This document shows, one piece after another, positions 59,795 through 63,233 of a stretch of 63,233 bases of DNA. Source of the DNA: JAMOQA01 sp964420365 (GTDB taxonomy: Bacteria; Acidobacteriota; Polarisedimenticolia; J045); the NCBI GenBank assembly GCA_964420365.1, contig CAYQTA010000025.1, forward strand, positions 1-63,233, given 5' to 3'. Numbering within the stretch: the stretch's first letter is position 1; each line of letters begins with the position of its first letter. The notes beneath the pieces are model-generated. The model did not search any database and was not told where the DNA came from. It was given only the letters and a program-made list of their open reading frames with translations. The position numbers and the translations under genes are program-made.

Positions 59795-62014
59795 TCAGGA
59801 TGCGCGGGAGCGGGTGGCGTCGAGGAGGAGGCGGCCCGCGCCGGGACCGAGCCAGAGGTCGGCGGCGAGGGCGGCCTGGTGGCGGAGCATCGCGAGGCCG
59901 TCGATCGCCGCCAGCCCGCGCTCCCGGGCGGCGCGGACGAACGGGGTCGGTTCCGGGGCGTAGACCAGGTCGACCGCCACGGCATCCCGGGAGACGGCCT
60001 CCCAGGGGACCGGGGGCGCGGCCCCGGGCGCGGGACCGCCGGGCATCCCGAGGGGGGTCGCCTGGACGACCAGGCCCGTCCCGGCGCAGGCCTCCGCGAG
60101 GCGCGGATCCCGGGAGCCGATGAAACGGGTGCCCGGGTCGGGCCAGCCGGCCCGGGCTCCCGCCGGGTTCCGGGTGGCGACGGTGACGCGCACGCCGTGG
60201 CGACGAAGCTCGGCGACGACACCGCGGGCCGCGCCCCCCCACCCGAGAACGACCGCCCGGCGCAGCGCCGGGGAACGGGGCTCCCGGCCGAACGCCGCGC
60301 GGTACGCCGCGCTGAACCCGGGGCCGTCGGTGTTCTCTCCCCGGAGGACCGCCCGGCCTCCCCGCACTTCCCGCACGACGACGTTGAGCGCGCCGGCCGC
60401 CGCGGCGAGCTCCCCCAGGACGTCCATCCCCGCGGCGGCCTCCCGCTTGTGGGGGACGGTCACGTTCGCCCCGTCCCAGGCCCCGCCACGCAGGCGCTCC
60501 AGCGCGGGCGCGAGCTCTCCCGGCGGGACGTCGAGGGGGCGGTAGTCCACCCGCGGACCGCCCGCCCGCTGGAGGGCCGCGAACAGGTCCGCGGACCGGG
60601 AGTGTCCCACCGGGTGCCCGAGGAGGACCGCGCGGAACGGGCGGTCGCCGGGCAGGGGCCCGGGGACGGGAACGCCCGTGGGCCGTTCGCCGCCGACCCG
60701 CGGGAGGACCCGGAAGAACCCGGGCCACGAGACCGCGGCGGCCGACGCGCCGATCACCGTCGTCTCGCCGCGGGCGAGGAGCCCGGCGATCGCCCCGGCC
60801 ATCGCCAGCCGGTGGTCCCCGCGGGCGTCGACGGTCCCGCCCGCGAGCGACGCCCCGCCCCGGACGGCCAGCCCATCGGGCAGCTCCTCGACCTCCGCGC
60901 CCAGGGCGCGCAGCAGGGCCACGGTCCCGGCGATGCGGTCGGACTCCTTGACCCGCAGCTCCCCGGCGCCGCGGACCACGGTCTCCCCCGCGGCCACCGC
61001 CCCGAGCAGGGCCACCAGGGGGATCTCGTCGATGGCATCGGCGACGTCCCGCCCCTCCACCCGGATTCCCCGGAGCGGCCCGCCCCGGACGCGGATCGTC
61101 CCGGCGGGCTCGGGACCGGCGGGCCGGTCCTCGGCCACCTCGACGACCGCTCCCATCCGCCGGAGCAGCCGGACGAAGCCGAGGCGCGTCGGGTTGACCG
61201 AGACCCCCGGGACCGCCAGGTCGCTCCCGGGGATCGCCGCGGCAAGGGCGAGCAGGAAGGCGGCGGAGGACGGGTCGCCGGGCACGTCCGCCTCGAGGGG
61301 AGCGAGGTCCGGCCCGCCGTCCCGCCCCCGGATCCGCACCTCGCCGGGGGGATTCCCCGGCCCCCGGACGTCGACCGGGGCGCCCATCGCGGCGAGCGCG
61401 CGGAGCGTGTGGTCCCGGCGGGGACCGGGGGGAACCAGCCGCGACTCCCCCGCCGCCTGGAGGGCGGCGAGGACGAGGGCGGACTCCACCTGGGCGCTCG
61501 GGACCGGCAGCACCAGCTCGAGGGGACGCAGCGGGCCTCCCCGCAGCACCAGGGGCAGCGTCCCGCGCCCGTCGATCCCGGCCCCCATCGCCCGGAGCGG
61601 CCCGGTCACCCGTTCCATCGGCCGCCGCCGGAGCGAGCGATCCCCGTCGAGGAGGTAGCGGCCGCTTCGCCCGGCCAGGAGACCGAGCAGGAGCCGGGCG
61701 GTCGTTCCCGAGTTTCCGCACCGGAGCCGGAGGGGCTCCGCCGACGGATCCCGGTCGAGGGCGGGAAACCCCCGCCCTTCGACGAGGAGCCGATCGCCCT
61801 CTTCCCGGACCGCCACTCCCAGCGCCTCGACCGCTCCCCGGGTCGAGGCCACGTCGCGACCCGCGGGCAGGCCCGCCAGCCGGCTCGTCCCGCGGGCGAC
61901 CGCGGCGAGCAGCAGGAGCCGGTGGGCGATCGACTTGTCCCCGGGAACCCGGACCCGCCCCCGCACCGGGCCGGCGGGTCCGACCACCCGGAACGCGTCA
62001 TCCTTCGCCGGCAT
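59795..62014 (-). CDS. Fused EPSP synthase/shikimate dehydrogenase (AroA-AroE)
   Basis: The 739-residue product joins AroA (residues 1-442) and AroE (~458-739). AroA shows 'RVPGDKSIAHRLLLLAA', 'RCGNSGTTARLLLGLL', 'DEIPLVALLGAVAAGETV', 'LRVKESDRI' and 'ARGDHRLAMAGAIAGL'. AroE shows 'AVLLGHPVGHSRSADLFAAL', the catalytic Lys segment 'GANVTVPHKREA', 'GENTDGPGF' and the NADP motif 'VLGWGGAARGVVAEL'. The linker is Pro/Gly rich near base 60650. It covers steps 4 and 6 of the pathway, which are not consecutive. GGGAGGAGG precedes the ATG, which lies 17 bases inside the thioesterase gene. Confidence 0.93.
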   Translation of the reverse strand: MPAKDDAFRVVGPAGPVRGRVRVPGDKSIAHRLLLLAAVARGTSRLAGLPAGRDVASTRGAVEALGVAVREEGDRLLVEGRGFPALDRDPSAEPLRLRCGNSGTTARLLLGLLAGRSGRYLLDGDRSLRRRPMERVTGPLRAMGAGIDGRGTLPLVLRGGPLRPLELVLPVPSAQVESALVLAALQAAGESRLVPPGPRRDHTLRALAAMGAPVDVRGPGNPPGEVRIRGRDGGPDLAPLEADVPGDPSSAAFLLALAAAIPGSDLAVPGVSVNPTRLGFVRLLRRMGAVVEVAEDRPAGPEPAGTIRVRGGPLRGIRVEGRDVADAIDEIPLVALLGAVAAGETVVRGAGELRVKESDRIAGTVALLRALGAEVEELPDGLAVRGGASLAGGTVDARGDHRLAMAGAIAGLLARGETTVIGASAAAVSWPGFFRVLPRVGGERPTGVPVPGPLPGDRPFRAVLLGHPVGHSRSADLFAALQRAGGPRVDYRPLDVPPGELAPALERLRGGAWDGANVTVPHKREAAAGMDVLGELAAAAGALNVVVREVRGGRAVLRGENTDGPGFSAAYRAAFGREPRSPALRRAVVLGWGGAARGVVAELRRHGVRVTVATRNPAGARAGWPDPGTRFIGSRDPRLAEACAGTGLVVQATPLGMPGGPAPGAAPPVPWEAVSRDAVAVDLVYAPEPTPFVRAARERGLAAIDGLAMLRHQAALAADLWLGPGAGRLLLDATRSRAS

Positions 62015-62468
62015 GCGCCTCCTCCCGGAGCCAGGCGGCGACCGGCGGCGGCACCGGGACGCGCCGGAAGGTGGTCGGCTCGACGAAGACGTGAACGAGC
62101 TGGACGAGCGACACGGGCGCGCCGTCACCCTCGCGCTCGAGCCGGAAGCCGACGGCGATCTCCGTCTCCCGCAGGTGGGCGGCCACCGCCCGGACCAGCA
62201 GGGCGTCGCCGAACCGGGGCGGGGCGAGGAAGTCGCCCTCCGCGTGGCGGAGCGGCGCCATCGGCGCCCCCCCGGCAAGCTTCTCGGGGACGGGCCACCC
62301 CGCGGCCGCGAGAAGCCGGATCATCGCGTCGTGGGCGAACTCCAGGTGGCGGGCGAAGAACACCACGCCCGCCGCGTCCACGTCCTGCAGGCGCACCTCG
62401 TGGCGGTGGGGCGGACCGAACGGGGTCCCCTCGAGCAGTTCCTCGCGGGAGAAACGATGGGCCGGCAT
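61998..62468 (-). CDS. Hotdog-fold acyl-CoA thioesterase, candidate DHNA-CoA hydrolase
   Basis: The 156-residue product is a 4HBT hotdog thioesterase: 'HRHEVRLQDVDAAGVVFFARHLEFAHDAMIRLLAAAG' in its N-terminal half contains the Asp-x-Asp-Ala-Ala-Gly catalytic segment, and 'FGDALLVRAVAAHLRETEIAVGF' follows. The Asp-Ala-Ala-Gly pattern resembles the cyanobacterial DHNA-CoA thioesterase. It could hydrolyse the MenB product to DHNA before MenA, but YbgC-like roles are possible. AAGGAGG precedes the ATG. It overlaps the aroA-aroE start by 17 bases. Confidence 0.8.
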   Translation of the reverse strand: MPAHRFSREELLEGTPFGPPHRHEVRLQDVDAAGVVFFARHLEFAHDAMIRLLAAAGWPVPEKLAGGAPMAPLRHAEGDFLAPPRFGDALLVRAVAAHLRETEIAVGFRLEREGDGAPVSLVQLVHVFVEPTTFRRVPVPPPVAAWLREEAHAGEG

Positions 62469-62486
62469 GGAACGCCTCCTTCCCGG

Positions 62487-63233
62487 TCAGTACTGGACGA
62501 GGGATCCCTCGCGCTTGGCGCGGTTCACCGCGACCCGGGCGCCGAGGAGGCCGAGCGGGACGAGGACGGCGGCGAAGGCTGCGAGGGCCCCCAGGTCGGG
62601 GAGGATCTCGCGGAACCCCTGCCCCTTGAGCAGGGCCCCGCGGACCGCCTCGGTGGCGTAGGAGACCGGGACCAGGCGGGAGATCCACTGGAGCGACTCC
62701 GGCAGGCTGCGGGCCGGGATCAGCACGTTCCCGAACAGCATCGTCATCGAGGAGATGACGAAGTTCACCGGGTTGCCCCGCTTGAAGTAGAGGACGAACG
62801 CGGCGGAGAGGATCCCGATGCCGGAGAAGGCGAGCACGGTCAGCACCAGGGCGGCCAGGATCCCGGCGACCGAGCCGACGTCGAGACGCAGCCCGAAGAG
62901 GGTGACGCCGAACAGGAGGTAGAGGCTCGACTGGATCGCCGCGAAGAGGAACGCCCAGGCGGAGCTGGCGACGACGACGTGCCCGAGGCGGGCGGGCGTG
63001 ACCAGCATCGCCTCGAGGGTGCCGGTGGTCTGCTCCTGGCGGATCTGGCTGGCGTAGGCGTGGAGGCTGACGTCGAGGAACCGGCTGACCATCAGGCCGA
63101 CCAGCACGTAGGCGAAGTAGTCCAGGTTCCCCGTCAGCTCGAGCATCCGGGCCGAGGGATGGTTGCCCCCGACGAAGCGGGCCATGAAGTACCAGAGGGT
63201 CGCGGAGACCAGCAGGCCGAACACCTGGAGGAC
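62487..63233 (-). CDS. ABC-2 type transporter permease (partial at right edge)
   Basis: The 248 visible residues form an ABC-2 membrane subunit with about six helices and the typical 'QIRQEQTTGTLEAMLVTPARLGHVV' loop. The segment 'TMLFGNVLIPARSLPESLQWISRLVPVSYATEAVRGALL' region is also typical. The reading frame is open to the window edge, so the N-terminus lies outside. Members export drugs, polysaccharides or lipids, and the substrate here is unknown. It ends 18 bases before the thioesterase gene and is probably cotranscribed with it. Confidence 0.85.
   Translation of the reverse strand, partial: VLQVFGLLVSATLWYFMARFVGGNHPSARMLELTGNLDYFAYVLVGLMVSRFLDVSLHAYASQIRQEQTTGTLEAMLVTPARLGHVVVASSAWAFLFAAIQSSLYLLFGVTLFGLRLDVGSVAGILAALVLTVLAFSGIGILSAAFVLYFKRGNPVNFVISSMTMLFGNVLIPARSLPESLQWISRLVPVSYATEAVRGALLKGQGFREILPDLGALAAFAAVLVPLGLLGARVAVNRAKREGSLVQY

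Noticed and set aside
1..63233. rRNA, tRNA, CRISPR arrays, insertion sequences, phage genes
   Set aside because: No cloverleaf, repeat-spacer pattern, transposase or integrase motif was recognised by reading both strands; a computed search (tRNAscan, ISfinder-type) would be decisive.

Overview
This window comes from a very GC-rich (about 70% or more by eye) diderm bacterium. BamA, a heptosyltransferase-type GT9 enzyme, PBP4 and several lipoproteins indicate an outer membrane, and a full menaquinone pathway indicates menaquinone-based respiration. The modular Asp/Cys-rich secreted protease, its C-terminal domain style and the overall gene style recall uncultured Acidobacteriota and related lineages (Thermoanaerobaculia-like). 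That is an impression, not a measured assignment. Genes are densely packed, with many 4-base ATGA/GTGA overlaps and occasional TTG starts. No rRNA, tRNA, insertion sequence or CRISPR array was seen.

Layout. 1-3.4 kb: an HprK-like kinase, a radical SAM/SPASM protein and a nucleotidyltransferase-family protein, resembling peptide-modification (RiPP-like) loci cut by the window edge. 3.5-8.6 kb: small membrane and hypothetical genes, a GT9 glycosyltransferase, a lysine-free protein vaguely like a PLP enzyme, and a GH57 4-alpha-glucanotransferase. 8.6-13.8 kb: RodZ-like, HEAT-like, TPR and PP2C phosphatase genes plus an exported protein. 13.9-21.1 kb: argS, a degenerate GGDEF protein, an alpha/beta-hydrolase lacking its serine, and a peptide ABC importer (binding protein and two permeases, no ATPases). 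21.2 kb: larE. 22.4-30.5 kb: one 2704-residue secreted subtilisin-like protease ended by a strong terminator. 30.7-37.4 kb: M48 lipoprotein protease, the sucC-sucD-ndk operon, an XRE/TPR regulator and PBP4. 37.4-42.1 kb: bamA and a membrane pseudo-sulfatase.

42.1-62.5 kb is the metabolic core. aroF-ubiE(menG)-menF-menD-menB-menA-menC-menE runs on the plus strand, followed by isocitrate dehydrogenase. aroC-aroKB-aroQ and then a hotdog thioesterase plus an aroA-aroE fusion run on the minus strand. Together these encode all seven shikimate steps and nearly every step from chorismate to menaquinone. Two fusion proteins (AroK-AroB and AroA-AroE) carry four shikimate activities. No MenH is present, and the thioesterase is a candidate DHNA-CoA hydrolase. 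An ABC-2 permease runs off the right end.

The most unusual signals are: a structured leader before aroF with a 33-codon ORF carrying two late Trp codons and alternative stems; a 44-bp periodic array of GGACGG/CCGTCC boxes in the aroC divergent promoter region; several pseudo-enzymes; and the HprK/rSAM/nucleotidyltransferase locus.
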